From Anaerosomatales bacterium (GTDB lineage Bacteria; Actinomycetota; Coriobacteriia; Anaerosomatales; SLCP01), in contig JARGFT010000004.1 in the NCBI GenBank assembly GCA_029210645.1, positions 50,473-114,472 of the forward strand: a stretch of 64,000 nucleotides of DNA, read 5' to 3'. The first letter of the stretch is position 1, and the number at the start of each line of letters is the position of its first letter. Positions 18,238 to 28,411 of the stretch are shown in pieces. The position numbers and the translations under genes are program-made. The notes under the pieces were generated by a model that searched no databases, was not told the origin of the DNA, and was given only the letters and a program-made list of their open reading frames with translations.

Positions 18238-19308
18238 CTACTCCGCGCCAACGAACACCTTGCCCACGTAGGGCGAGGTGAAGAGCGCCAACGTGGCCGC
18301 GTAGGTGGGCACGAACCCGATGGTCTGACCGATCGCCGGCGGCTCTGGAAGATCGTCTACGTCGAGGAGCAGGTGGTCGCTCGACGCGCCGAGGACCTCG
18401 ATGCGCCGGTCGAGCGGGCGCAGGCCGGTCGGAGGCGCGTCCTGGCGGCCGATGGCACAGATCGCCCGGCGCCGCTCGCCGCGGTCCTCGAAGACCGGCA
18501 CGCTGCCAAACGCGTCCTGTGCGATCACGCCGATCGGCATCGACGGCTTCACCTTGCACTCGATGACCGGCGCCTCGAGCGTGATCGCGTCGGTGTGCAG
18601 GCCGGGCAACGGGTCGCGCGTCACCGTGCTCACGCCGAGGATGATGCTCTCGCCGATGCGCAGGTTGTTCACGGATGGCGGCAGGTGGCCGGCGAGCGCG
18701 GAGTCGATAGAGCTCGACATGCCACCGGAGACGAGCATCGGGTGGCCGACGCGCTCCTCCGCGACGTGCGCAAGCCGCGCGAGCTCGCCGAGGTTGTGCT
18801 CGTCGGGGACGACCCCGCCGTAGCACGTCAGGCTCGTTCCGATGCCGACGAGGTCGGTGTCCCCCAGTGCGGCAACCGCATCAAGGAAGTCCGGGAGCTC
18901 GGCCGGCAGCATGCCCTCGCGCAGGTCGCCGAGATCGACCATCGCGATGATTCCGTGGCGCACCCCGGCAGCGCGAGCGGCTGCAGCGAGCGCTTCGACC
19001 GAGACGATCTCGCTTGCGAGCGAGACATCAACAAGCCGGACGGTGTCGGTGGCGAGCGCCGGCGGGGTGGCGCGCAGGAGCCAGAACGGCACCTCGATAC
19101 CGGCTGCGTGCATCCGCTCGATGTTCTCGAGGCGCGAATCGCCGATGGCCGTCGCACCGCCGGCAAGCATGGCACGCGCAACCTCAGGCGCTCCGCAGGT
19201 CACCTTCGTGACCGCGACGACATCGACGCCGGGCAGGAACTCCCGCACGCGCCGGGCGTTCTCCGTGATCTTGCCCAGATCGACGGTGACGGTGGCTCGA
19301 GCTGGCAT
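18238..19308 (-). CDS. orr: Alanine racemase-fold amino acid racemase, probable ornithine racemase
   Basis: MPARATVTVDLGKITENARRVREFLPGVDVVAVTKVTCGAPEVARAMLAGGATAIGDSRLENI; neighbouring ornithine-degradation genes. Confidence 0.75.
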   Translation of the reverse strand: MPARATVTVDLGKITENARRVREFLPGVDVVAVTKVTCGAPEVARAMLAGGATAIGDSRLENIERMHAAGIEVPFWLLRATPPALATDTVRLVDVSLASEIVSVEALAAAARAAGVRHGIIAMVDLGDLREGMLPAELPDFLDAVAALGDTDLVGIGTSLTCYGGVVPDEHNLGELARLAHVAEERVGHPMLVSGGMSSSIDSALAGHLPPSVNNLRIGESIILGVSTVTRDPLPGLHTDAITLEAPVIECKVKPSMPIGVIAQDAFGSVPVFEDRGERRRAICAIGRQDAPPTGLRPLDRRIEVLGASSDHLLLDVDDLPEPPAIGQTIGFVPTYAATLALFTSPYVGKVFVGAE

Positions 19309-19386
19309 GCGCGCTCCTTCACAAGAAGGGGAATCCTCTCTAGTGTACCTGCGACGCGCCCGCATGGCGCAACGGGAGGAGGATCG

Positions 19387-21243
19387 ATGGACGGCAACTG
19401 GAACACCGCGCTCATCGTCGACCTGGGCACGCGCACGATCGAACGCATGCCTGTCCCCGACGAGTGGTACAGCGCGTACATCGGAGGCGAGGGCACGGGA
19501 GTACGCCTCTTCGCCGACCTCGTCGACTTCGACAAGGACCCGCTCGACCCGTCCCAGCCCCTCATCTTCTCGGTCGGCCCGTTGACCGCGACCGCAGCCC
19601 CGTCCTCCGGCCGGACCGTCGTCATCTTCCGCTCGGTGGCAAGCGGGGGCCTCGGGCTCACCAACGTCGGTGGCAAGCTCGCGCCGCCCATCAAGAAGGC
19701 CGGCTACGACATGATCGCGTTCACCGGTCGGGCCGACGGGCCTGTCTACGTGGTCATCGACGACGACGACGTTCGCATCCTCGACGCTGCCGACCTGTGG
19801 GGCAAGGGAGTGCGCGACACCGAGGACACACTCAAGGCCTCGCTGGAAGGCGACGGCTGGCAGATCGCCTCGATCGGGCCGGCAGGTGAGAACGGCGTGG
19901 TGTACTCGTGCATCATCACCGACAAGGAGCGGGCGGCGGGCCGCAGCGGCGGAGGCGTCGCCATGGGTTCGAAGAACCTCAAAGCTGTCGTCGTGCGCGG
20001 CACCAAGCCGGTGCCGATCGCCGATCCCGACACGCTCAAGGCTGCGGCCAAGCACGCTCGCGAAGAGCTGCTCAGCGAGGAGTTCGTTCGCGACGAGCTC
20101 AAACCCTACGGCACCCCGAGCTTCTACGACGCGATCAGCGCACTCGGCCTGCTCCCGACGAAGAACTGGCAGCGCCAGACGTGGCCGGAGTCGATCGACA
20201 AGATCGGCCATCAGGCCTACCACACCACGCTGAAGGTCAAGCCGTATGCGTGCTCGGGCTGCCCGATCGCGTGCGGACGCGAGACCACCATCATGGAGGG
20301 GCCGTATGCCGGCGAAAGCGGTGGCGGACCCGAGTACGAGACGCTCGGCGCGTTCGGCGCGAAGTGCCTCGTCGACGACGTCAACGCCATCGCCAAGGCG
20401 AGCTACGTCTGCAACGACCTCGGCATGGACACGATCTCCGCGGGTCAGGTGATCGCGGTGGCAATGGAGTGGTGGGAGAAGGGCATCCTCACCGACAAGG
20501 ATACCGACGGTCTCGATCTGACCTGGGGCAACGGCGAGATCTTCCCCGAGCTGCTACACAAGATCGCCTACCGTGACGGCTTCGGCGGGCTGCTTGCCGA
20601 CGGAGCCCGGGGCGCTGCAAAGGCCCTCGGGGGAGACGCCGGGGACTACGCCATGCACGTCAAGGGCCTCGAGCTCGCATCCTGCGGCGTGGCCGGCAGC
20701 AAGGGCGAAGCGGTCTCGCACGCCGTCTCTCCACGTGGTGCGGACCATCTGCGCCCGTACGCGTCGGTGGTCGACGCGTTCGCGTATCGCAACGAGGAAC
20801 TCGGCATCACCGAGGACGTCGACTTCCTCGATGACGGCAACAAGGCGTGGGTCAAGCCGTTCATGGAGCTCTCGATGGCTACGAACCAGATGGGCGTATG
20901 CCTGTTCACCGTGATCACTCTCGCGGTGCAGCCGTCTACGTGGGCGCAGCTTCTGACCGCTGCGACCGGCGAGTCGTGGACGAAGGAGGACCTGCTTCGC
21001 TCCGCCGAGCGCGTGATCGTGCTCGAGCGGCTCGTCAACGCGCGGTTCGGCTTCACGCGTGCCGATGACTCGCTACCCAAGCGACTGCTCACCGAGCCTG
21101 CGGCAGACGGTCGCGGCGAAGGCCAGGTCGTCGACCTGGACAAGGCGCTCGACAGCTTCTACACCGCGATGGGGTGGGATCTGCAAAGCGGCCTACCCAC
21201 CGACGAGACGCTCCAACGGCTCGGCATGTCCGGCGTCGTGTAA
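19387..21243 (+). CDS. aor: Aldehyde ferredoxin oxidoreductase family (tungstopterin) enzyme
   Basis: YIGGEGTGVRLFADL; GPLTATAAPSSGRTVVIFRS; CSGCPIACGRETTIMEGPYAG cluster motif; GLELASCGVAGSKG. Confidence 0.87.
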   Translation: MDGNWNTALIVDLGTRTIERMPVPDEWYSAYIGGEGTGVRLFADLVDFDKDPLDPSQPLIFSVGPLTATAAPSSGRTVVIFRSVASGGLGLTNVGGKLAPPIKKAGYDMIAFTGRADGPVYVVIDDDDVRILDAADLWGKGVRDTEDTLKASLEGDGWQIASIGPAGENGVVYSCIITDKERAAGRSGGGVAMGSKNLKAVVVRGTKPVPIADPDTLKAAAKHAREELLSEEFVRDELKPYGTPSFYDAISALGLLPTKNWQRQTWPESIDKIGHQAYHTTLKVKPYACSGCPIACGRETTIMEGPYAGESGGGPEYETLGAFGAKCLVDDVNAIAKASYVCNDLGMDTISAGQVIAVAMEWWEKGILTDKDTDGLDLTWGNGEIFPELLHKIAYRDGFGGLLADGARGAAKALGGDAGDYAMHVKGLELASCGVAGSKGEAVSHAVSPRGADHLRPYASVVDAFAYRNEELGITEDVDFLDDGNKAWVKPFMELSMATNQMGVCLFTVITLAVQPSTWAQLLTAATGESWTKEDLLRSAERVIVLERLVNARFGFTRADDSLPKRLLTEPAADGRGEGQVVDLDKALDSFYTAMGWDLQSGLPTDETLQRLGMSGVV

Positions 21244-21268
21244 GGACGCGACAGCACCGGCTCGGCCA

Positions 21269-21300
21269 CGAAGCGCTCGGCAGCGATGCCGGGCGCTTCG
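21269..21300. terminator. Hairpin between convergent AOR and MutL-like genes
   Basis: CGAAGCGCTCGGCA-GCGA-TGCCGGGCGCTTCG: 14-bp arms with one G/T mismatch (wobble) and a GNRA loop, in the convergent intergenic space; no T-tract. Confidence 0.6.
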
Positions 21301-21301
21301 C

Positions 21302-22648
21302 TCACACCCCCGCACTCCTCCGCATGAGCGCGACCACGGCTTCAGCAGGGAAGTGCGCGAGCAGCGCACCACAGCATGCGAGCGTGTACTCGCGATCGAG
21401 AACGCACAGCGCGTCGGCGGGCGGCAGCAGGCGGTCTCCGCCCGTGATGGGCGCCCTCGTCGCCTCGAGCGTCTCGACGCCTCCGGGCAGCCTCGTGAGC
21501 GCCCCTCCGGTGCCGATGAGGAGCCGGCACGCGGTCAGGTCGCGTCCGCGGGCCACGGTCTGGCGGCCGGTGGGCGTGTAGTGGTGCACCAGCCGCCCGG
21601 CATGCCGCTGCACCGCGGTGACCGCCGCCGTCCGTGCGAGCGTGCGTGCGGCCTCGATCGCCTCCTCGCCCTCCGGAATCGCCGGTGGCAGCTGCCCGGG
21701 GACCTCCTCGGCGTCGAGAAGCGCCGCCACATGCTGTGCGCTCACGAACGTCCCGAGGTCGCCCTCGACCGTTCGCTTGCTGTGGGGCTCGGGGTCGGTG
21801 GCGATGGCCGCGATCTCCGGCGAGCCGTCGGTCACCGAGTGCACGTCGGTGGTCGCGCCGCCCACATCGATCACCACCAGGTCGCCGACCGCCGCCGCAA
21901 GCGCCTCGGACGCCATGAGCACCGCACCCGGCGTCGGCAGTATTCGCCCGTTCACGAAAGACGCGATGCGCTCCATGCCCGGGGCGTGGGTGATGTGCTC
22001 CTCGAACGCGTCGTGGATGACATGGCGAGCAGGCAGGATATCGAGCTCGTCGACGTCGGGATAAACGTTGGAGGTCATCCGCACACGGAAGCCCGCCTCC
22101 GCGAGCAGTGCTCCGGCCTCACCGGCCACCGCTGAGTTCCCCCCGTAGACCACGATGGGCCGTGCCGACAGCGCCACGAGCCGCTCGGCGTTGTGCAGCA
22201 CCGTCTCGGTGTCGCCGCCCTCCACACCGCCCGCAAGCAGGATCAGCCCCGGCCGTGCCTCCTCGATGCGGGCCAGATCGTGGTCGCGCAGCTTGCCCGA
22301 TGTCTGATACTCGACCACACCGCCGGCGCCGAGCGCAGCCTCCCGGGCCGCCATCGCCGTCATCTTGTGCGTCAGTCCGTGGACCGTCATGCGCAGCCCG
22401 CCCGCCGCCGAGGAGGTGGCGAGCGTGAGCGTCGGCTCGAGCAGTCCGGTGACCGCCTCGAGCCGCTCGCGCGCCAGGTCGAGGCCGATGCCCACGTCGC
22501 CCTCGGCCACGCTCGTGGAAGCGACGCCCTGGCCGAGCAGGCGCGGCTCGGTGGCCGGCCAGCCGGAAAGGCCGGCGAACGCCGAGAGCACGGTCGTCGT
22601 CGAGCCGATCTCGGCGACGAGCACATCTATCACACGCGGTTCAGGCAC
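21302..22648 (-). CDS. MutL/GlmL-family protein (or-4-like, ornithine cluster)
   Basis: VLVAEIGSTTTVLSAFAG (ASKHA phosphate-1), GDLVVIDVGGATTDVHSVTDG; GTG start at 22648 preceded by AAGGAGG. Confidence 0.8.
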   Translation of the reverse strand: MPEPRVIDVLVAEIGSTTTVLSAFAGLSGWPATEPRLLGQGVASTSVAEGDVGIGLDLARERLEAVTGLLEPTLTLATSSAAGGLRMTVHGLTHKMTAMAAREAALGAGGVVEYQTSGKLRDHDLARIEEARPGLILLAGGVEGGDTETVLHNAERLVALSARPIVVYGGNSAVAGEAGALLAEAGFRVRMTSNVYPDVDELDILPARHVIHDAFEEHITHAPGMERIASFVNGRILPTPGAVLMASEALAAAVGDLVVIDVGGATTDVHSVTDGSPEIAAIATDPEPHSKRTVEGDLGTFVSAQHVAALLDAEEVPGQLPPAIPEGEEAIEAARTLARTAAVTAVQRHAGRLVHHYTPTGRQTVARGRDLTACRLLIGTGGALTRLPGGVETLEATRAPITGGDRLLPPADALCVLDREYTLACCGALLAHFPAEAVVALMRRSAGV

Positions 22649-22778
22649 CCGCTGGGCCTCCTTGCCGCTGTCGGAACGGGCCCCGGCCGACCGCGTCGCC
22701 GACACCCTCAGCGGTATGGTAGCCCACTGGGCAACTCCGTGCCGCGAGCGCCTGGACGCTTCCGCGCGCCCCCGGCCC

Positions 22779-24140
22779 TCAGTGTCCGCGGCGCGTGAGC
22801 ATCGTCCGCCCGAGCCCCGCAAACGCTCGCACGATTCCCCGGTGATGAGCGCAGACGTTCTCGAACGCCTCCAGTACCCGGTCGACCTGTTCGTCGGTCA
22901 CGATGAGCGGTGGCTCGAACCGGATCACGTTGGGGTTGTTCAGCGTGTACGCGGTGATGATGTGGTGGTCGTGCAGCAGCAGCGCGGCGATGGACGATGA
23001 GAGGTACTCGTGGCTGAGGCTCTTGGCCACCTTGGGCTCGTAGAACTCCACACCCACCATGAGGCCCCGGCCACGGACCTCCTTGATGAGGCCGGAGTCG
23101 GCCGCGATTCGCTCGACGCCCGCCTTCAACCGTTCGCCCGATTCGCGCGCCCGAACGGCCAGCTCGTCCCTCACAACGATCTCGATTGCTTTGAGCCCCG
23201 CTGCCATCGCGCGGGTATTCCCGCCGAACGTCGAGGTGTGCAGAACGCACTTGTCGCTGCTCCCGTACCCCGCCGACCACACATCGTCCGTCGCCGTGTA
23301 CGCCCCGAGCGGCATGATGCCACCGCCGAGGCTCTTCGCGGTCGCGATGATGTCGGGCCGGGCGTCATCGTGCTCGACCGCGAACATGCTTCCCGTCCGC
23401 CCGAAGCCGGTCTGGATCTCATCGGCGATGAAGAGTGCTCCGTGGGCATGGCACGCCTCTTCGGCGGCCTTGAGGTAGCCGTCCGGCGGCACGATGATGC
23501 CCCCCTCGCCCTGGACCGGCTCTACGATGAATGCGGCGCACTCGTGCTGCTCCAACACGGCCGACAACGCCCCGACGTCACCGAATGGCACCTCGTGACA
23601 TCCGGGGACGAGCGGGCGGAACGGCGCCTGGTACTTCTCGCGCCCGGTTACGGAGAGCGCCCCCATCGACTTGCCATGGAACGAGCCGGACGCGTAGACG
23701 AGGTCCGTCCTGCCCGTGCTGATCCGCGCGAGCTTGAGCGCGCCCTCGACCGCCTCCGCGCCACTGTTGCAGAAGAAGCTCTTCTCCAGCACCCCGGGGC
23801 TCACCGCCGCGAGCGCCTGTCCGAGAGGGCCCACCAGGGCGCCAACAGACGCCTGCAGAATGTTGGGCATCTCCTCGACGCGGCGCACGGCATCGACCAC
23901 CTCCGGATGGTTGTGGCCCAGGTTGAGCGCTCCGTAGCCGCCGAGGAAGTCGAGGTACTCGATACCCTGGTCGTCGACGACGGTGACGCCGTGCGCCCGG
24001 ACGAACCTCCGGTCCAACCCCACAACGCCGAAGAGCGTGCACAGTCCGGGGTTCACGAACTGCCGGTAGAGCGCAACAGACTCCTTTCGCTCCAGCCCCA
24101 GAGCGTCTTCGAGCGTGACGATCTCATGTGTTGACAACAT
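22779..24140 (-). CDS. Class III PLP aminotransferase (ornithine/putrescine aminotransferase-like)
   Basis: FFCNSGAEAVEGALKLAR, SFHGKSMGALSVTG, LFIADEIQTGFGRTG, ATAKSLGGGIMPLGA, HTSTFGGN. Confidence 0.88.
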   Translation of the reverse strand: MLSTHEIVTLEDALGLERKESVALYRQFVNPGLCTLFGVVGLDRRFVRAHGVTVVDDQGIEYLDFLGGYGALNLGHNHPEVVDAVRRVEEMPNILQASVGALVGPLGQALAAVSPGVLEKSFFCNSGAEAVEGALKLARISTGRTDLVYASGSFHGKSMGALSVTGREKYQAPFRPLVPGCHEVPFGDVGALSAVLEQHECAAFIVEPVQGEGGIIVPPDGYLKAAEEACHAHGALFIADEIQTGFGRTGSMFAVEHDDARPDIIATAKSLGGGIMPLGAYTATDDVWSAGYGSSDKCVLHTSTFGGNTRAMAAGLKAIEIVVRDELAVRARESGERLKAGVERIAADSGLIKEVRGRGLMVGVEFYEPKVAKSLSHEYLSSSIAALLLHDHHIITAYTLNNPNVIRFEPPLIVTDEQVDRVLEAFENVCAHHRGIVRAFAGLGRTMLTRRGH

Positions 24141-24837
24141 AGGTTCCCTCCTCTATCGAGCCCGGCGCCTGCCGGCACCCGGCATCCAATCGTGGCTGAC
24201 GCAGCATCGGGTACAGGGGTGGCCCGCCGTAAGGGATTCTGAACGGTTCCAGCGGCCGGTATCCAAATCGCTCGTAGAACGGGACGAGATCCGGACGGGT
24301 CGCCTCGAGATATGCGGGCATGCGCTGCGTATCGCATCGCGCAAGTACGCTCGCCATCATCCGCGAGCCGATTCCCTCTCCCTGGCGCTCCGGATCGACG
24401 CCCAGGAAGAACAGGTAGTAGTGCGGCTCCTGAGGATGATGACGCTCGATCTCGGTGAACGCAGCCAGCCTCGACGGCACGTGTCGCATCTGCATGCCGC
24501 GAATGGCCTGGCCGATGAAGCGCAGCTGCTCCCCGATGCCGACGCTGAACCTCGCCGGAGGCGTCCACATGGCCACTCCGCCGAAGTCGTCCGTGGTCCA
24601 GACCTCGCCATACGGCACCGTCAGCTGCCTCAGACACACTTCGAAGAAGCGATGCATCCCCTCGTCGTGTTTCGCGTCCGAGCGGACCACCCAGTCCACG
24701 AACGGGTCGTCTTCGAACGCCCGCGACATGAGCTCGACCGCCCGGGGGATGTCGTCGATGGCTAGCGGCACGAGCTCCCCTGCTCGCCTGCCGTCAGACG
24801 ACCCTGCTCCATTCACACCGAACACCTTCTCGGTCAC
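24124..24837 (-). CDS. GNAT-family N-acetyltransferase
   Basis: LFFLGVDPERQGEGIGSRMMASVLARCDTQRMPAYLEATRPDLVPFYERFGYRPLE. Confidence 0.85.
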   Translation of the reverse strand: MTEKVFGVNGAGSSDGRRAGELVPLAIDDIPRAVELMSRAFEDDPFVDWVVRSDAKHDEGMHRFFEVCLRQLTVPYGEVWTTDDFGGVAMWTPPARFSVGIGEQLRFIGQAIRGMQMRHVPSRLAAFTEIERHHPQEPHYYLFFLGVDPERQGEGIGSRMMASVLARCDTQRMPAYLEATRPDLVPFYERFGYRPLEPFRIPYGGPPLYPMLRQPRLDAGCRQAPGSIEEGTYVVNT

Positions 24838-25704
24838 ACACGCGTGATGCGTCCACGCTCGAACTCGACACTCGCGTGCTCAAGCCCCGGGTCCCTCCAT
24901 GCACGATCCACGTTCCATCGGACGAACGGCCGGAAGACCGGCCAGTCGAGTGGACAGGTCACCGCCTCCTCGGGGCATATCGTCGCGCAGTCAAGACAGA
25001 GCACGCACTCTCTCCCCCAGACTGGCAGCATGCCGCGTTGCCATGAGATGTTGTGTGTGGGGCACTCCTTGGCACAGGTACCGCACCGCACGCACCGCGT
25101 GGGATCGGCCCTGAAGAGCCGCGAATAGACGAGGCGCGTCAGTCTCGGACCGCTCAAGAGGCGCTCGAGCGCATACATCGGGTGCGTGGGCGCATCCATC
25201 GGCCGTGGATCGGGCGGGGTATCTCCCCGCTGCGCCGCGCGATGCGCGGTGGCGACCTCGCGCCCGAACTCGAAGGCAGCGTCGAGTTCCTGTGCACTCG
25301 GATGTCCGGGAGAGAACTGGGCTCCCAGCCGCGCATAGGGATAGAAATGACCTTCTCCGCAGGAGGTGAACACTCCGATCTCTACGCCACCGGCTCTCGC
25401 CAGCGCCCGGCGCACGCGGTTGAGCCCGGCACCACGGTACGTTGCGTTGAGCGAGAGCGAACACGGGCGTGCCGTCGAGCCGCCTGAGCGCTGCGATAGC
25501 CCGGCTCACGGGGGTGGGCGGCCGGTACCAGTGCACCGGGAAACCGAACCCGATGAGATTGTAAGCCGCAGAGTCAGGTCCCGACTCGTTACGCAGATCG
25601 TGCAGGTCGCAGTCCGCGCCCTCGACCCGCAACCCATCTGCGATCCGCTCCGCGACGCGCAGGGTAGTGCCGGTGATCGTCCAGTAGAGGATGAGCGCAT
25701 TCAC
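24834..25704 (-). pseudogene. Flavodoxin-ferredoxin (EFR1-like) protein, apparently frameshifted
   Basis: N-terminal flavodoxin MNALILYWTITGTTLRVAERIADGL in one frame; continuation LNATYRGAGLNRVRRALARAGGVEIGVFTSCGEGHFYPYARLG and CVRCGTCAKECPTHNISW / CVLCLDCATICPEEAV in another. Shift at about 25450 (one extra base). Confidence 0.72.
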
Positions 25705-25724
25705 GCGGCTCGCCTCCCGGTCGG

Positions 25725-27968
25725 CTATATACCCCGCTTGCGCATCGATTCCACGATGAAGCTCGCCACGTCGATGCCCTTGGTCTTGCGGCCGAAGCCG
25801 GCGTCCATGCCCCAGGAGCGCGCGAGCTCGTCGGTCACCTGCGTGCCGCCGCTGATGAGCAGCAGCTTCTCGCGCACGCCCTTCTCCTCCGCCAGATCAG
25901 CGAGCTTCTGCATCATGAGGCGGTGGATCTCACCGTGGGTGATGATCGTCGAGATGAGCACCGCCGAGGCGGCGTGCTCGATGGCCGCATCGAGCACCTT
26001 CTCGATGGGCACGCTCGTGCCCAGATACTCCACGCCGAAGCCCCACTTCTCGAGCCCGCCGTGCTTGATGTCGAGGATCTCACGCATGCCCACCGAGTGC
26101 TCGTCGTTGCCCACGGTAGCCGCGACGACCTTCAGCCCCCGCTCGTGCACGAATTCGCGGATCTCCTCGTCGGAGAGCACCTCGGGCGGCTCGGGGATGA
26201 CGAGCGTGGTCGGGTCGATTGCCACGTCGAGACGGCCCTTCAGCTCGCACAGCGTTCCCTCGGCAGGGTGCATCACGCGCTTGTGGATGACCTCGCACTC
26301 GGCCAGGTTCATCGCCTTGCCGAGCTCGAGCGCAGCGGCTTCGGCCACGTCGGCCGCGGCGGGCAGGAACATCGTCACCACCACCACACCGTCGCCGGCC
26401 CACTCTACCTCGGGCTTGATGAGTCCCCGCTCGCGCAGATCGGCGGTGGTGGCCAGGCGCACGTTGACGTTGTCGGTCGGATCGAGCTCGTCGATGTAGG
26501 GGACTTTGATGTCCTCGCAGATGGTGCACCCGCCCACGAGCTCGCAGGGCGCCGCCTCGCCGTGCGCCTTCCCCCGGTACCCCTCCGGCAGGTGGTTCTC
26601 GCCGAAGTGGTGGCAGACCGGCGCCATGTAGTCGTCGGCGCGCACCACGATCGAGTCGGAGGCCACTCCACCGTCACTCTGGCGCGCGATGCCGTCGTCG
26701 TGCGTCTCGGGATACTCGCCCGAGTCCACGAAGTACGCGTCCTCGACACCGGCGAAGTACCCGCCGTCGGCGATCATCGCCTCGAGGAAGAGCACCGCGC
26801 GCTCCTTGATCTCGCGCACGCGGGCCGCAAGCTCGGGCGCCTCGCGGTCGACCTTCACCATCTCGCGCAGCCCGTCCATCCCGACGAGCGACTGCTTGGC
26901 GGTCTCTACAGCGGCAACGTTGTTGTAGTGCCACGGCACGTTGCGGCCCTCATCGGGTGTGATCGTCGACTGGATGTCCGCCGAGGTGAGGCGGGATACC
27001 AGCAGGTTCATGACGTGGCTGACGGTCGCCTCGCGCGCATCGGACTCCATGTAGCGGGTGTTCTGCTGGGCGCGCATCTTGTACTCGCCAAAGAGGTCCC
27101 GCAGCGCGATGGCGTAGGGCAGGTCCATCCGCATGCACGGCGCGGGAGGCGCGTCCGGCGGCACCGTCGAGAGCGCGATCGACTCCTTCGGCATCCCGGC
27201 AGCCTCGGAGTACGCGCAGTTGATCGCGTGCTGGACGAGCAGCTCGGGCATGACCTTCCACGCGCGCACGGCAGTGGCATTGGCGTTGTGTGCCCCGTCG
27301 ATCTGCAGGATGCCTGCGGCGGCCATGATCCGTTTGGCGACAGCCGCATCGACGAAGCTGCGGTACATGTTGATGTTGCGGTAGAGCACGTTGTACTGCG
27401 GGTCCTGGTGCGCCCCGTTCACGCCCTCCTCGGCGAAGAGCACGGCCATCTCGGGCCCTGCGACCCCGCTCACGTAGGAGTGGAAGTTGATGGGCCGGCC
27501 CACCTCGTCCTCGATGAGATCGAGCGCGCGGCGCGTGAGGCGCAGCTGCTTGCGGGTGATCGCGATCCCGCCGACCCCCTCAGGCGTGCCCTCGAGCAGG
27601 CCGTCGATGTGGCTCTGGCCCGCGGTACGGATGACCATGATGTGGTCCGCGCCGTGCCAGGCAGCCATGCGCATGCGCCGGATGTCGTCCTCGGGTCGTC
27701 CCGAGGCGATCTCGGTGGTCACGACGCAGTCGGGCTGCGGGTCGATGTCCTCGAAGTAGTGCGCGGCTGGAAGCGAGACGCTACGCTCCAACGGCTTCGA
27801 AGTCTCATGGTAGGTGAACTCGTAGATCTGCTGGTCCGGCACGTGCTCGCGCCAGGTCCAGCCGCGCCGCCGCGGGCGGTAGCACTCCAGCCCCTCGAGC
27901 AACGCCTCGACGTCCAGCTTCTCGTTAAGCTTGAGCGGCGGGTCGGGGGGCAGGCGGTCGGCGCTCAT
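25725..27968 (-). CDS. oraE: D-ornithine 4,5-aminomutase, E (large, B12/PLP) subunit
   Basis: Cobalamin DxHxxG as DEHSVGMREILDIKHGGLEKWGFGVEYLGTSVP; strong resemblance to OraE / lysine 5,6-aminomutase; start overlaps oraS stop (ATGA). Confidence 0.9.
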   Translation of the reverse strand: MSADRLPPDPPLKLNEKLDVEALLEGLECYRPRRRGWTWREHVPDQQIYEFTYHETSKPLERSVSLPAAHYFEDIDPQPDCVVTTEIASGRPEDDIRRMRMAAWHGADHIMVIRTAGQSHIDGLLEGTPEGVGGIAITRKQLRLTRRALDLIEDEVGRPINFHSYVSGVAGPEMAVLFAEEGVNGAHQDPQYNVLYRNINMYRSFVDAAVAKRIMAAAGILQIDGAHNANATAVRAWKVMPELLVQHAINCAYSEAAGMPKESIALSTVPPDAPPAPCMRMDLPYAIALRDLFGEYKMRAQQNTRYMESDAREATVSHVMNLLVSRLTSADIQSTITPDEGRNVPWHYNNVAAVETAKQSLVGMDGLREMVKVDREAPELAARVREIKERAVLFLEAMIADGGYFAGVEDAYFVDSGEYPETHDDGIARQSDGGVASDSIVVRADDYMAPVCHHFGENHLPEGYRGKAHGEAAPCELVGGCTICEDIKVPYIDELDPTDNVNVRLATTADLRERGLIKPEVEWAGDGVVVVTMFLPAAADVAEAAALELGKAMNLAECEVIHKRVMHPAEGTLCELKGRLDVAIDPTTLVIPEPPEVLSDEEIREFVHERGLKVVAATVGNDEHSVGMREILDIKHGGLEKWGFGVEYLGTSVPIEKVLDAAIEHAASAVLISTIITHGEIHRLMMQKLADLAEEKGVREKLLLISGGTQVTDELARSWGMDAGFGRKTKGIDVASFIVESMRKRGI

Positions 27969-28327
27969 CGGGCGGCACCCCACTTCGCCTCGGCGACTTC
28001 CCAGCCCTCACCGTCGGCCAGCCTGCGTGCAGCCTCAGGCGCGTCGCACTCCCACTCCTGCATGAGCACCAGCACCACGTGACCGGCGCCGTGGCCGAGC
28101 AGGCCGCGCTTCTCGCACTCGGCGACGACCGCCATGCAGGTGGGCGAGTCGATGCCCATGCGCATGAGCACGCTGCGCTCGATCGAGGGCGAGGTGTGGG
28201 TGCGGGCGAGCTCGACGAGCGGCTCGACGACCGCCCGAGCCCCTTCCCAGAAGCGCTCTTCGAGCTCAGCGTCGCTCAAGTCCACCAGGTGCTGGCGGAC
28301 CTCGTGGTACGTGTCGGGCCGGACCAT
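27965..28327 (-). CDS. oraS: D-ornithine 4,5-aminomutase, S (small) subunit
   Basis: MVRPDTYHEVRQHLVDLSDAELEERFWEGARAVVEPLVELARTHTSPSIERSVLMRMGIDSPTCMAVVAECEKRGLLGHGAGHVVL; adjacent to oraE. Confidence 0.87.
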   Translation of the reverse strand: MVRPDTYHEVRQHLVDLSDAELEERFWEGARAVVEPLVELARTHTSPSIERSVLMRMGIDSPTCMAVVAECEKRGLLGHGAGHVVLVLMQEWECDAPEAARRLADGEGWEVAEAKWGAAR

Positions 28328-28364
28328 GCGGTTCAGACCTCCCTCAGCGTGGAAGATGTCAGGG

Positions 28365-28395
28365 CAATCAGATACACTCGTGGTGTATCCAATCA
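28365..28395. promoter_or_regulatory. Candidate TA operator: CAATCA-GATACAC-TCGTG-GTGTATC-CAATCA
   Basis: Perfect 7-bp arms (28371-28377 / 28383-28389) with a 5-nt spacer, flanked by direct repeats CAATCA; 17 bp before the antitoxin start (28412) and 37 bp from the divergent oraS start. Confidence 0.65.
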
Positions 28396-28411
28396 GTGAA
28401 TCCGACAGGGG

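Noticed and set aside
24834-25704. Programmed ribosomal frameshift in the flavodoxin/ferredoxin gene
   Set aside because: No slippery heptamer or obvious stimulatory structure at the shift; a one-base indel (mutation or sequence error) is simpler.
25923-28082. 719-aa plus-strand ORF opposite oraE
   Set aside because: Composition typical of an antisense shadow ORF; the oraE frame has clear PLP/B12 enzyme motifs.
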